From contig NZ_AUJB01000012.1 in the NCBI RefSeq assembly GCF_000424005.1, positions 124,001 through 188,000 of the forward strand: 64,000 nt of DNA. The letters are read 5' to 3'. Shown here piece by piece: positions 27,801 to 35,803 of the stretch. This stretch comes from Pseudobutyrivibrio ruminis CF1b (GTDB lineage: Bacteria; Bacillota; Clostridia; Lachnospirales; Lachnospiraceae). Made by a program: the position numbers and the translations under genes. Position 1 is the stretch's first letter, and every line of letters starts with the position of its first letter. Under the pieces are notes generated by a model, which did not search any database, had not been told where the DNA came from, and was given only the letters and a program-made list of their open reading frames with translations.

Positions 27801-28889
27801 ACGACTGGTAACGCTGGTAAAATTGCAGGTAACTATTTTCATAACACCTGCTGTAGATGAAGCAATCCAAAGATTCCCCTGGTAATCAGACGTGAGCATT
27901 TCTATATCCGTATTCAGCGGAAGATCTTTTATTTCCTTGAAATTTTTATGTTCATCTATATAACCAATAGAAGTGTGTGATGCTGCCCATACCCTGTCGC
28001 AATCAATACTAAGCCAATAAATGTAATCTAGTGGCTTCGCATTAATCTTTCGTAAATCCGAATAGGAATCACCAAAATTTCCGTAGTAGATTAATCCCGA
28101 TTCTGTACCTATATATACCTTTCCAACATCATTAGGATCAGCAATAATTGTGGTAATAAAATCCAAATCTAAATCTGAAGCTCTAAGAATTTGTTCTACT
28201 TTTCCATCTATAAGTTTGAATATATTACCATTATCGCAATATCCATATATATCGCCATAATAATCTCGTGTAAGTCTGACTATCCTTCCAGAATCTAATC
28301 TACTGTCATCAATATATTTAATATTGTCATCTTTATCGATAACAGCAATACCTTTTGAGGTTCCAATAATAAAGTTTCCTCTACCATCCTCAATTATGGA
28401 CATAATGCATCGGGAAGGCAGGCCGTCTTCATCTGTAATATGTCTTCTATTCCTCTGTTCATCAAGAATAACCAAGCCATTATCATTTGTACCCACCCAC
28501 ATACGGCCATTTCTGTCCTGATACAGGGTTCTACTACTAGTAAGTCCATCGTATGAATCGAGCCTTTCAAAATCAGCTCCGTCATATCTTATTATTCCAC
28601 TATATCCTCCTATCCAAATATAACCAGAATCAGAACACAAAATATAATTAGCATCTGAAGTAGGTAGACCATTTGTCGAATCATATACTTTTGCCGTATA
28701 TCCAAAACCGTTGAGCTGATTAGAGGCAGCATATCCACCGCCGCCTTTTTTCTCCGTTTTCTCCTGCTTTATCTCAGTATCTTTTCCATAGACATAAGGT
28801 TTCTTTTCGAAAGAAACCATCAAAGCAAAAATCAATATTAATAATGGCAATACTTTTATTCTTCGACTCATACTATAAATTGCCCCCAT
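24861..28889 (-). CDS. Propeller-type hybrid sensor kinase with a degenerate H-box
   Basis: 1342 residues. An N-terminal signal anchor leads to many Reg_prop blades (about 60-650; for example GLPSRCIMSIIEDGRGNFIIGT) and a Y_Y_Y domain (about 690-770). A TM (about 778-800), HisKA, HATPase_c, REC and Hpt domains follow. The H-box reads FLANISNFLRTPL: Asn replaces the phospho-acceptor His. The ATPase boxes are mostly intact (TLINNGVKY, DTGAGIS). REC has LVVDNN and phospho-acceptor LMDYHMPD; Hpt has MHSLRTSCSIVGA. The start ATG overlaps the previous stop (TGATG); an ATG at 28868 is an alternative. Confidence 0.85.
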   Translation of the reverse strand: MGAIYSMSRRIKVLPLLILIFALMVSFEKKPYVYGKDTEIKQEKTEKKGGGGYAASNQLNGFGYTAKVYDSTNGLPTSDANYILCSDSGYIWIGGYSGIIRYDGADFERLDSYDGLTSSRTLYQDRNGRMWVGTNDNGLVILDEQRNRRHITDEDGLPSRCIMSIIEDGRGNFIIGTSKGIAVIDKDDNIKYIDDSRLDSGRIVRLTRDYYGDIYGYCDNGNIFKLIDGKVEQILRASDLDLDFITTIIADPNDVGKVYIGTESGLIYYGNFGDSYSDLRKINAKPLDYIYWLSIDCDRVWAASHTSIGYIDEHKNFKEIKDLPLNTDIEMLTSDYQGNLWIASSTAGVMKIVTCNFTSVTSRYDFNNLVVYANYINKSYLYMGTEEGLYILDVYGNQVTNKLTEYIGKSCVRHIMSDSQDNLWLCVYNNGLGLVCQKKSGEIINFTTKEGLPSVQVRCSLELSDGTIVVGGNKGISYIKDFKVQSKKNIESLRIDDSILSLYEKDKDLYIGTNGNGIYILNERGLRHYSINNGLTSDIVMRIIWDKTREVFWVITSNSIQYIKNDIIVNVTSFPYNNCYDVYFKENGKDLWVLASDGIYCVNAQSMIDDNVNEYIHYNLLNGLPSIPTGNSYSSLDENSNLYVSSHKGVCKFNIEKFVEEYVDLNFELRSVICDGKYIYPDKNGKYIIPAGANRITFVPAILDYSETNPKIHICLEGVKDQGATELLNKLRPLEFTGLRYGTYNLHLQMLNQSGNEILREKKFLIEKKPLLYEMAFVQAVILLLFLIIGGVLAWRILFKTTISKQYEKLQETTDELARANSVKERFLANISNFLRTPLITIMGADEMILRRDPTVSSNEYFFSVINDAMEIKNESENLLELIDSLIYISNIESGKATVNEKEYDTVEAMQSAISITRHLCNEKGLSFEFEVDEKMPVRLFGDVDKLSQIIWTLINNGVKYTSDGGVTIRATVDSIENNYCDLSISVKDTGAGISDEFKDVIFNSFETIGYMTVGLPYEFGLGLTLSRMFANLMNGTIEVSSEEGQGATFTFKVRQKIVNSTPVSLFKEKENRVTQGLYIPSFVAPEAEVLVVDNNMKSLNIVKNILKETRMFVGIATTGEECLEKIKFGSYNLVLMDYHMPDITASELLIRVRDIVPDIPVYAISSVPIEDEEFYQSKGFNGVLLKPVDSKLLEKTILKHIPTKIYMKLSDTDGYEEDSELPKDKEWLYNIKELNVRDGIRDNGGAGQYLTSLLTFMDAINKYVNGIDDAYKNLDIKLYTIKMHSLRTSCSIVGANDLVAVAESLEAAGNRNDLDYIADNTDSFLSECRSLYTKLTKLHSL

Positions 28890-31024
28890 CAATATCTTCT
28901 AAAATTACTGTTGTTTATAACTGTTTTAACATCACTGATACATTCCAATAATGCATCAACACATTTAGGATCAAACTTTTTTCCCGACTCAGATTTAATA
29001 ATCTCTATAGCTTCATCCAATGTGCAGGAGATTTTAAAGCCTCTAGGTGAGATTAATTCATCAAGTTCATTAGCCAGTCCCATAACTCTTGCTGACAGCG
29101 GTATAACTTCTCCGTGAAGTCCCTCAGGAAAGCCCTTTCCATCCCATCTTTCATGGTGATAAGCTGCCATATTTCTGGCTTCTTTCAGATACGTATCATC
29201 ATTTACTATTGTTATAGCCTTTTCCATAATGCGTCTTCCGTAAACCGTATGTAATTTGTATATCTCCTCTTCCTCATTAGTAAGTTCATCTCGCTTATTT
29301 ATAATAGAATCAGAAATCTGAATCTTTCCTATATCATGAAGAGGCGCAGACATTTCAACCTCCTCCATATACTCATCAGAAAGCTTTTCAGAATAATAGC
29401 CCTTTTTCTTTAAACCATTTAATATAATTCGAACATATGCTGCTGTATTATGAACATGAGAAGTAGAATTGATGTCTCTACTCTCAACAATACCTGCCAA
29501 AGTAATAATAAGCCCCGTCTGAGTTTTTCTCGTTGTATCCGCAAAATGCCGTAAATCTCTAACATATTCAGCCATTTCTGATTCCATTTGACATATAGTT
29601 CTATAAAGCTGTTCTACCTCATCCCCTGTGCAAATGCCTATTGAACGTGTCTTTCGAACATTTTCATCTAATGCATTTTGATTGCCATGACTATCCAGAA
29701 ACTCACATGCAGCATTTGTAATACAATTAATAGGAATAACAAGCTCATATCCTGCCAGAGTAAAACCAAAAATCATAATCATAACAACAAATCCAGAAAA
29801 ACATAGGAAAATTTTCATCAAATAATCCCTGGCATATTCGGAAAGAAATGACATATACACGTCAGAAATAGCATAACAAACTATTTCCCCATTGGAATTT
29901 CTTACAGGGTAAGAAGCAAACATAACGGATTTATCACTATTAAACATAATCTCATTGATTACTTCTTTATTTTTAAAATAATCATTGTACTTAGAAAACT
30001 CATCATAATAAGGAATGATTATTCCATTATCTGAAAGAGTAACCCCTTCTTTTCCTACCTGAAATAGGTATAAAAAACCATTCTGTTCAGGAATAAAAAA
30101 TGAAAGTTTTACAACACCCTGCGTGTTGTTTAACAGCATTTTCATTTGTTTTTCTACATCATGATACCCTTTGGCTTTGTCACCCCACTTTACATATTCA
30201 TATATTTCATCACCATCTAAGATTGATGCAGCGTTTTCTACTATTGCAAAAGCCTCATCTGAATACTCTTCTTTACAATCTTCATAATAGAAAGTAATAC
30301 TAATCCAAATCATAATAATGCTTAGTAAACAAATTGTTGTAGAAAGCATAACACTTATTTTTTTATGAATAGCTTTATTGGTACTTATATTTCTGGTTTC
30401 TCTGATTTCCTGTAATGTTAATGGTTTTTGTTTCCATCCATAATTTGCAATATAGTCTCTCGTTCTTTCTGGAATAAGGTGGAAAAATAAGGTAGCCAAT
30501 CCAATAGCAATACCTTTATCAACGATATTTAGTAAAAAAACAGCAAAAATAACAACAAGCATATAGCTAAATTCATTTTTCACATTTACATACTGGAATA
30601 TTTCTTCAACATATTCTTCAAAAGGAAGGCCAGAAATGTAGTTCTGAATAAAAGCTCCGAAAACAGAACATACCAGTGCTGCCGTTAGAACAGAATATAG
30701 AAATTTTAGAATTTTTGAAGACTTTGAGTAACGGAAAAACCAGCCTGCTAAAATAGCGATAATGACTGTAATTAAAGAATAATATAGATATCCAGGAGAA
30801 AAAATATTTAAAAGCATGCTTGTTATCAAACTAACAATAATGCCAGGCAAAACGCCTCCAAGAAATGTGACAAAAATGGTTCCTACAGTATCTAAGTACA
30901 TAGGAAGATTCATTTTTATAGCAAGATAATTTAAGCAGACATTCAATAATATACCTGCAACACTAAAGATAATAAGATAATATTTGCTATAGTTTCTTTT
31001 AGTATAGTGAAAGCTCAAAACCAC
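28889..31024 (-). CDS. Membrane sensor HD-GYP protein
   Basis: 711 residues. An N-terminal membrane domain of about six helices (about 15-190; LPMYLDTVGTIFVTFLGGVLPG) resembles ECF-transporter S components or related sensor modules. A TM, an extracellular sensor (about 245-400), another TM and a HAMP-like linker follow. The HD-GYP domain (about 500-700) has HVHNTAAYVR, LHDIGKIQIS and HHERWDGKGFP. The GYP box is GFP, a common variant. No ATG fits the start; GTG at 31024 or TTG at 31018 is used, with GGGGG nearby. It is the first gene of the HD-GYP/kinase/HD-GYP operon. Confidence 0.82.
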   Translation of the reverse strand: MVLSFHYTKRNYSKYYLIIFSVAGILLNVCLNYLAIKMNLPMYLDTVGTIFVTFLGGVLPGIIVSLITSMLLNIFSPGYLYYSLITVIIAILAGWFFRYSKSSKILKFLYSVLTAALVCSVFGAFIQNYISGLPFEEYVEEIFQYVNVKNEFSYMLVVIFAVFLLNIVDKGIAIGLATLFFHLIPERTRDYIANYGWKQKPLTLQEIRETRNISTNKAIHKKISVMLSTTICLLSIIMIWISITFYYEDCKEEYSDEAFAIVENAASILDGDEIYEYVKWGDKAKGYHDVEKQMKMLLNNTQGVVKLSFFIPEQNGFLYLFQVGKEGVTLSDNGIIIPYYDEFSKYNDYFKNKEVINEIMFNSDKSVMFASYPVRNSNGEIVCYAISDVYMSFLSEYARDYLMKIFLCFSGFVVMIMIFGFTLAGYELVIPINCITNAACEFLDSHGNQNALDENVRKTRSIGICTGDEVEQLYRTICQMESEMAEYVRDLRHFADTTRKTQTGLIITLAGIVESRDINSTSHVHNTAAYVRIILNGLKKKGYYSEKLSDEYMEEVEMSAPLHDIGKIQISDSIINKRDELTNEEEEIYKLHTVYGRRIMEKAITIVNDDTYLKEARNMAAYHHERWDGKGFPEGLHGEVIPLSARVMGLANELDELISPRGFKISCTLDEAIEIIKSESGKKFDPKCVDALLECISDVKTVINNSNFRRY

Positions 31025-31108
31025 ACCCCCGCAAAAAACCTAGAGTACACAGTACATAAATATCTTATAACAATAATATGTTTATTTTGTTTATTAAATA
31101 TTAAAAAA

Positions 31109-31175
31109 GCCTGTCCAAGAGATTGGTATCCTTCTCCTAATTTATTAGTGGAAGGATTCAATCACCTGAGCAGGC
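31109..31175 (-). terminator. Long hairpin terminator after the beta-helix gene
   Basis: GCCTG/CAGGC outer stem and a long inner stem (GATTGGTATCCTTC with GGAAGGATTCAATC), then TTTTTT on the minus strand. It separates the topB operon from the HD-GYP operon. Confidence 0.8.
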
Positions 31176-31202
31176 GTATTAATATATTAATATTGATTTA
31201 GT

Positions 31203-31871
31203 TTAATTCTTTTTTACAATATTATCCTGTGACTTAAAAATACTGTCAGATTCGATGACACCACGAACTGGTGAAAGAGGATAAATATTAGAACGAGGAC
31301 AAACAACTGTGCCAGGGTTAAGTACAGAATTGCAACCAACCTCCACATTGTCTCCAAGCATAGCTCCAAATTTCTTAAGACCAGTCTCAATCTGCTCTCC
31401 ATCACGAGCCTTTACTACAACTAATGTCTTATCAGACTTAACATTTGAAGTAATAGAGCCAGCTCCCATGTGAGATTTGTAGCCTAATATTGAATCACCT
31501 ACGTAATTGTAGTGAGGAACCTGAACATTATTGAAAAGAACAACATTCTTAAGCTCTGTAGAATTTCCTACTACGCAGTTTTTACCAACAATTGCTGAAC
31601 CTCTAACAAAAGCACACTGACGAACCTCAGCATCCTCATCAATAATAAGTGGGCCATTAAGATATGCTGAATCAAAAACCTTTGCAGACTTTGCAACCCA
31701 GATATCCTCTCCACGCTGTTCAAACTTCTCTGGATCAAGAGTAGGTCCTAACTTCTTAATAAAATCAGAAATCTCTGGAAGAACCTCCCAAGGATAATCC
31801 TTGCCCTCGAATAAATCTGCAGCAATAGTTTCATTTAAATTATACATAGATTTAATTTTAGCTTGTTCCAT
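31203..31871 (-). CDS. Left-handed beta-helix (GlmU C-terminal-like) protein
   Basis: 222 residues. Hexapeptide-repeat turns run from about residue 55 to 205 (IWVAKSAKVFDSAYLNGPL, VGKNCVVGNSTELKNVVLF, GDNVEVGCNSVLNPGTVV). Relatives are often labelled UDP-N-acetylglucosamine pyrophosphorylase, but the nucleotidyltransferase domain is absent; only an acyltransferase-like beta-helix exists. Substrate unknown. It starts 19 nt after the topB stop with TAGGAG upstream, so it is probably cotranscribed with topB. Confidence 0.75.
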   Translation of the reverse strand: MEQAKIKSMYNLNETIAADLFEGKDYPWEVLPEISDFIKKLGPTLDPEKFEQRGEDIWVAKSAKVFDSAYLNGPLIIDEDAEVRQCAFVRGSAIVGKNCVVGNSTELKNVVLFNNVQVPHYNYVGDSILGYKSHMGAGSITSNVKSDKTLVVVKARDGEQIETGLKKFGAMLGDNVEVGCNSVLNPGTVVCPRSNIYPLSPVRGVIESDSIFKSQDNIVKKN

Positions 31872-31889
31872 TGTAAACTCCTATCTTAA

Positions 31890-34800
31890 TTAGTTTTGAC
31901 CATTAAAGTTCTCAAAATCAAACTCTGTTCTAAACTCATCATTAAGTTTTAATCTCGCATCAAAGAATAAACCTTTTTTGCTCAAAAATCCAGTGATAAC
32001 ATCAGTACGTTTTTCCTTGATTAATTTTGTAAACTGATCTTCTGGAATATCTACACCTGCTACCTTACCTACAAAGAAGCTGCAGCTATCCACGTTTCCC
32101 TGAATATTATTCTTACATTTATATCCAAAATGATTCTTGATAATAGGACTGCCGCACTTAGGACATGTTAATCCTGGCATCTCTTTTGTTTCATCTTCAA
32201 ACACAAATCCTATTCCAGTTACCTTGCCATTCTCATCCTTTGAAAGGGTAAGCTTCGCATCAAATTTAGTGCCCTTCTTGGATTTAAAGCCTGATATGGT
32301 ATCTGTTATACCATTAGAAAGAAGTTCTTTAACCTGAGCTTCCTTAAGCTTCACTCCAGCCACCTGACCAATATTAAATTTGCAGGAATTATCTGGGTCG
32401 TCTTTATTGTAATTGCTGCATCCGTATCCAAATGGAGTAACCACAATCTTACCACCACAGATTGGGCAGGCAACATCCTTGATTTCTTTTGCCTCCACAT
32501 TGTCAAAATCAAAGGAGATTTCGTGCTTTCCTGATTCTTCATTCTTCTTTAAAACAAGGCAGGCGTCAAACTTTTTACCAGACTTTCCCTTAAATCCTCT
32601 GACTGTCTTTGTACTTCCTGTTGAAAGCAACTCCTTAACATCAGCATCTGTAAGCTTTTTAGATGCAATTTCACCAATTACAAAATCACATTTGTTTTCT
32701 TTATCAAAATACTTTTCGCATGCAAATCCAAAATTAGTCTTTACTATTTTGCTTCCGCAATCAGGACAAACAATATCAGGAACAAAATTAGGCTCAGCAT
32801 TATCAAAGTCAAACACAACCTCAGTCCTGCCGGACTCTTCATTCTTTTTAAGAATCAGTACCGCATCGAATTTCTTTCCAGATTTTCCTTTAAAGCCTCT
32901 TAAAGTATCTGTTTTGCCTTCTTTTAAAAGCTGTGTAGCAACCTGTGGGCTAATATTCTTTCCTGCAATAGTCTTTCCAATGTAGAATTTGCAGGAATTT
33001 TCATCTGAAGAGCTGTAGTTTACACAGCCATAGCCTGACATTTTTACAGCAATATCTCCGCCACAGTCTGGACACTTGCAACCTTCCAGCTTGGTAGCTT
33101 CAATCCCATCAAAATCGAAGGAAATTACCTTTTTCCCTTCTTCGTTAGTTTTAATTCGAAGCTTTGCATCAAATTTTTGATTAGTCTTTGATTTAAAACC
33201 ACTAAGTACAGGAGTAACTCCTTCTTTAATAAGAGCACTGAACTCATCTACAGTAAGTTTTCTTCCTGCAACCTCTCCGATTGAGAAATAACATTGATTT
33301 TCCTCCTGGAATCTATGCTCGCAGGCAAAACCATAAGCCGTCTGGAAAATTCTTCCACCGCAGGCAGGGCAATTTAAGCCTTCTATGAATTCTGTAGGTG
33401 TCTCAGAAAAATCAAATGAAGTAACAAATTCTCCATCTTCGTTCTTTTCCATTTTAAGGACTGATTTAAAAGGCTTACCTGATTTACTCTTAAAGCCTTC
33501 TATTAAATCTGTCTTACCTTCAGTGACTAATTTCTTAAATTGTTCTTCTGGAACATCAACTCCAGCAACCTGTCCTAAATTAAATTTACATTTTATATTA
33601 TCATCGAAGTAGTTTGTACAGCCATATCCGAAGGATGTAGTTGTAAGTTCTCCTCCACATTTAGGACACTTGATTCCAAGAGGCTTTCTAGTAGCCACAC
33701 CCTTAGAATCCTTGCCAGTAAACTGATTAATGTTCATGGCAATGTTCTGTGTCAAATCCTGATCAATCATATTCTTTGTTTCATTTCGAATATAATCTTC
33801 CAGCTGGCTGCGGTAATCTGTAAATTCAACAGAACCATTTATAATTCCTTCCAATCCCTTTTCCCAGTTTGCTGTCTGCTCTGGCTTTAAAAGTGATGGT
33901 GTTGTAAGAAGAACAACTTCGTATATCATTTCACCAAGCTTTTCTGGTGTAATGACCTGGGTCTTATTATTTTGATTAAGGTATCCAATACGTACTAATT
34001 TTTCGAGGATTTCACCTCTTGTAGCTGAAGTACCAATACCTGTAGTCTTTATCTGCTCTCTAAGCTCTTCATCCTCTATAAGCTTTCCTGCATTTTCCAT
34101 AGCAAGAATAAGTGAACCCGAAGTATATCTCTTAGGTGGTGAAGTTTTGCCTTCTTTTAGGTCAAAACCATTGACAGAAACTTCATCTCCGATATTTGCA
34201 GATTCTACAAATTTAACGAAATCTTCCTTAGAAAAGCTGTCTTCACTTTCCTCAGAATCCTCTCCATCATTATCTGCGGAATCCTTCGCCTTTGGAATAC
34301 CTGCAATTTCCAAATAGCCAGGTTTAACAAGTACCTTTGCTCCGGCAAAGAACTTTTCATCCCCCACCTGAACAGTAACCTTTACGTTTTTGTACTCTGC
34401 AGGAGGATAAAAGATAGATAAGAAACGACGTACTATCAAATCATATACTCTCTGGCTAAGTGGAGATAGTTTATCAATGCCATTACACTGACCAGTAGGT
34501 ATAATAGCGTAGTGATCAGTAACCTTGCTGTCATCAGTATATGAAGTCTTTTCTATACCAACAAACTTTTGATTACCTATAATGTCTTTAACGAAATTTG
34601 CTGTAGGGCCATAATTCTGAAGGCCATATAGATTCTTTCTGATTTCCTTTGCTACAGCTGTAGTAAGTACTCTGGCATCAGTTCTAGGATATGTAGTATA
34701 TTTCTTTTCGTATAATTCCTGAATAATATCAAGAGTCTGTGCTGGAGAAATCTTGAATCTCTTGGAACACTCAGACTGAAGCTCCGCAAGGTTAAATAAA

Positions 34801-35699
34801 AGAGGAGCTTTTTTCTTTGAAATACCAGTATCTTTATCTACTAATTTGGCAGAAAGATTTGTTAATTCTGCAATTAATTTCTCTGCACTTTCCTTTTCTT
34901 TAAAGCCATTTCCTTTGTCGCCGTATAACAATGGTGACTCGAAATATTTAGATCCTTCTACTGCCTTCCACTCCGCTGGGAAAGCACCTTCTGAAAACTT
35001 TCCAATAACCTTAAAGAATGGATCTTCATTGAAATTACGGATTTCTCGCTCACGCTCTACTACCATGCCAAGAACACATGTCATAACGCGGCCAATAGCA
35101 ATAGCTGAATAACCTGAAGTAGCAGCTGCATCATTTATTAATCTTCCATATTTAACTGAAAGAGCTCTGGAAAAGTTAATACCAAGACTATAATCCTCTA
35201 TAGTACGCATAATTCCAGAAGCTCCAAGCCTTGCATAATCGCTCATAGGCTTTGCTTCGCGAATTCCTCTAAGGATTTCGTCATCAGTCTGAGAATCAAT
35301 CCATACACGAAGCTCTGTCATTCCTTCACGAACGCCACCATAATTACGGATATTTTCCTCAATAGTCTGTCCTTCTTTTCCCGAGTCACCTGCCCAGTAA
35401 ACAGTATCTATATCTTCTCTATGTAAAAGGGAATTAACTACCTTGTACTGCTCTTTTGCAGATTCAACAACGCCATATTTATAATTCTGAGGAAGGAAAG
35501 GCAAATCCTCAAGATTCCATTTTTTATATTTAATGTCGTATTCCTCTGGATAAACCATCTGAACCAGATGGCCATAGCACCAGCTAACGACATACTCACC
35601 ATTTTCAATATAACCATTATTATTACCGCTGACCTTAAGCACTCTGGCAAAATCTCTGGCAACTGATGGTTTCTCAGTGATGATAAGCTTTTTTCCCAA
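31890..35699 (-). CDS. topB: DNA topoisomerase III with six zinc-ribbon/C-terminal repeat units
   Basis: 1269 residues, much longer than E. coli TopB (653). TOPRIM is at the N-terminus (LIITEKPSVA; WAGDSGKEGQTI, the D-x-G-x-E variant of the usual DxDxE). The type IA core carries the catalytic Tyr in TTYPRTD. From about residue 680 to the end lie six tandem units of about 98 residues. Each has a four-Cys ribbon (CPxCG...C...C.F.IG) and a Toprim_Crpt repeat (GFKSKSGKKFDA-like). It removes negative supercoils and decatenates DNA. The start is TTG at 35699 after AGGGAG; the nearby ATG is out of frame. Confidence 0.92.
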   Translation of the reverse strand: MGKKLIITEKPSVARDFARVLKVSGNNNGYIENGEYVVSWCYGHLVQMVYPEEYDIKYKKWNLEDLPFLPQNYKYGVVESAKEQYKVVNSLLHREDIDTVYWAGDSGKEGQTIEENIRNYGGVREGMTELRVWIDSQTDDEILRGIREAKPMSDYARLGASGIMRTIEDYSLGINFSRALSVKYGRLINDAAATSGYSAIAIGRVMTCVLGMVVEREREIRNFNEDPFFKVIGKFSEGAFPAEWKAVEGSKYFESPLLYGDKGNGFKEKESAEKLIAELTNLSAKLVDKDTGISKKKAPLLFNLAELQSECSKRFKISPAQTLDIIQELYEKKYTTYPRTDARVLTTAVAKEIRKNLYGLQNYGPTANFVKDIIGNQKFVGIEKTSYTDDSKVTDHYAIIPTGQCNGIDKLSPLSQRVYDLIVRRFLSIFYPPAEYKNVKVTVQVGDEKFFAGAKVLVKPGYLEIAGIPKAKDSADNDGEDSEESEDSFSKEDFVKFVESANIGDEVSVNGFDLKEGKTSPPKRYTSGSLILAMENAGKLIEDEELREQIKTTGIGTSATRGEILEKLVRIGYLNQNNKTQVITPEKLGEMIYEVVLLTTPSLLKPEQTANWEKGLEGIINGSVEFTDYRSQLEDYIRNETKNMIDQDLTQNIAMNINQFTGKDSKGVATRKPLGIKCPKCGGELTTTSFGYGCTNYFDDNIKCKFNLGQVAGVDVPEEQFKKLVTEGKTDLIEGFKSKSGKPFKSVLKMEKNEDGEFVTSFDFSETPTEFIEGLNCPACGGRIFQTAYGFACEHRFQEENQCYFSIGEVAGRKLTVDEFSALIKEGVTPVLSGFKSKTNQKFDAKLRIKTNEEGKKVISFDFDGIEATKLEGCKCPDCGGDIAVKMSGYGCVNYSSSDENSCKFYIGKTIAGKNISPQVATQLLKEGKTDTLRGFKGKSGKKFDAVLILKKNEESGRTEVVFDFDNAEPNFVPDIVCPDCGSKIVKTNFGFACEKYFDKENKCDFVIGEIASKKLTDADVKELLSTGSTKTVRGFKGKSGKKFDACLVLKKNEESGKHEISFDFDNVEAKEIKDVACPICGGKIVVTPFGYGCSNYNKDDPDNSCKFNIGQVAGVKLKEAQVKELLSNGITDTISGFKSKKGTKFDAKLTLSKDENGKVTGIGFVFEDETKEMPGLTCPKCGSPIIKNHFGYKCKNNIQGNVDSCSFFVGKVAGVDIPEDQFTKLIKEKRTDVITGFLSKKGLFFDARLKLNDEFRTEFDFENFNGQN

Positions 35700-35740
35700 A
35701 ACATAACTCCCTAAAAATTATTTCTAGATTCAACAAAATC

Positions 35741-35773
35741 GAAGCCTCTGCAAATCAGATTTGCAAAGGCTTC
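35741..35773 (-). terminator. Terminator after the ATPase gene
   Basis: GAAGCCT-c-TGCAAATC / A / GATTTGCA-a-AGGCTTC stem, followed on the minus strand by CGATTTTGTTG. It ends the 35804-37165 gene, or the transcript of the response genes, before topB. Confidence 0.75.
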
Positions 35774-35803
35774 TACCTGTAAAATTCCTATTAATTATAT
35801 CAA

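Noticed and set aside
28868-28889. Alternative start of the propeller kinase at ATG 28868
   Set aside because: The TGATG overlap at 28889 favours coupling with the previous gene; the GGGGG before 28868 is too far, although not excluded.
34900-35500. Loss of the second Asp in the topoisomerase DxDxE motif as a defect
   Set aside because: The D-x-G-x-E version also occurs in other TopB-like proteins, so it is not a sign of inactivity.
35438-35704. Reading frame starting at ATG 35704 as an independent gene or the topB start
   Set aside because: It is out of frame with topB and shorter; topB itself begins with TTG at 35699 after AGGGAG.
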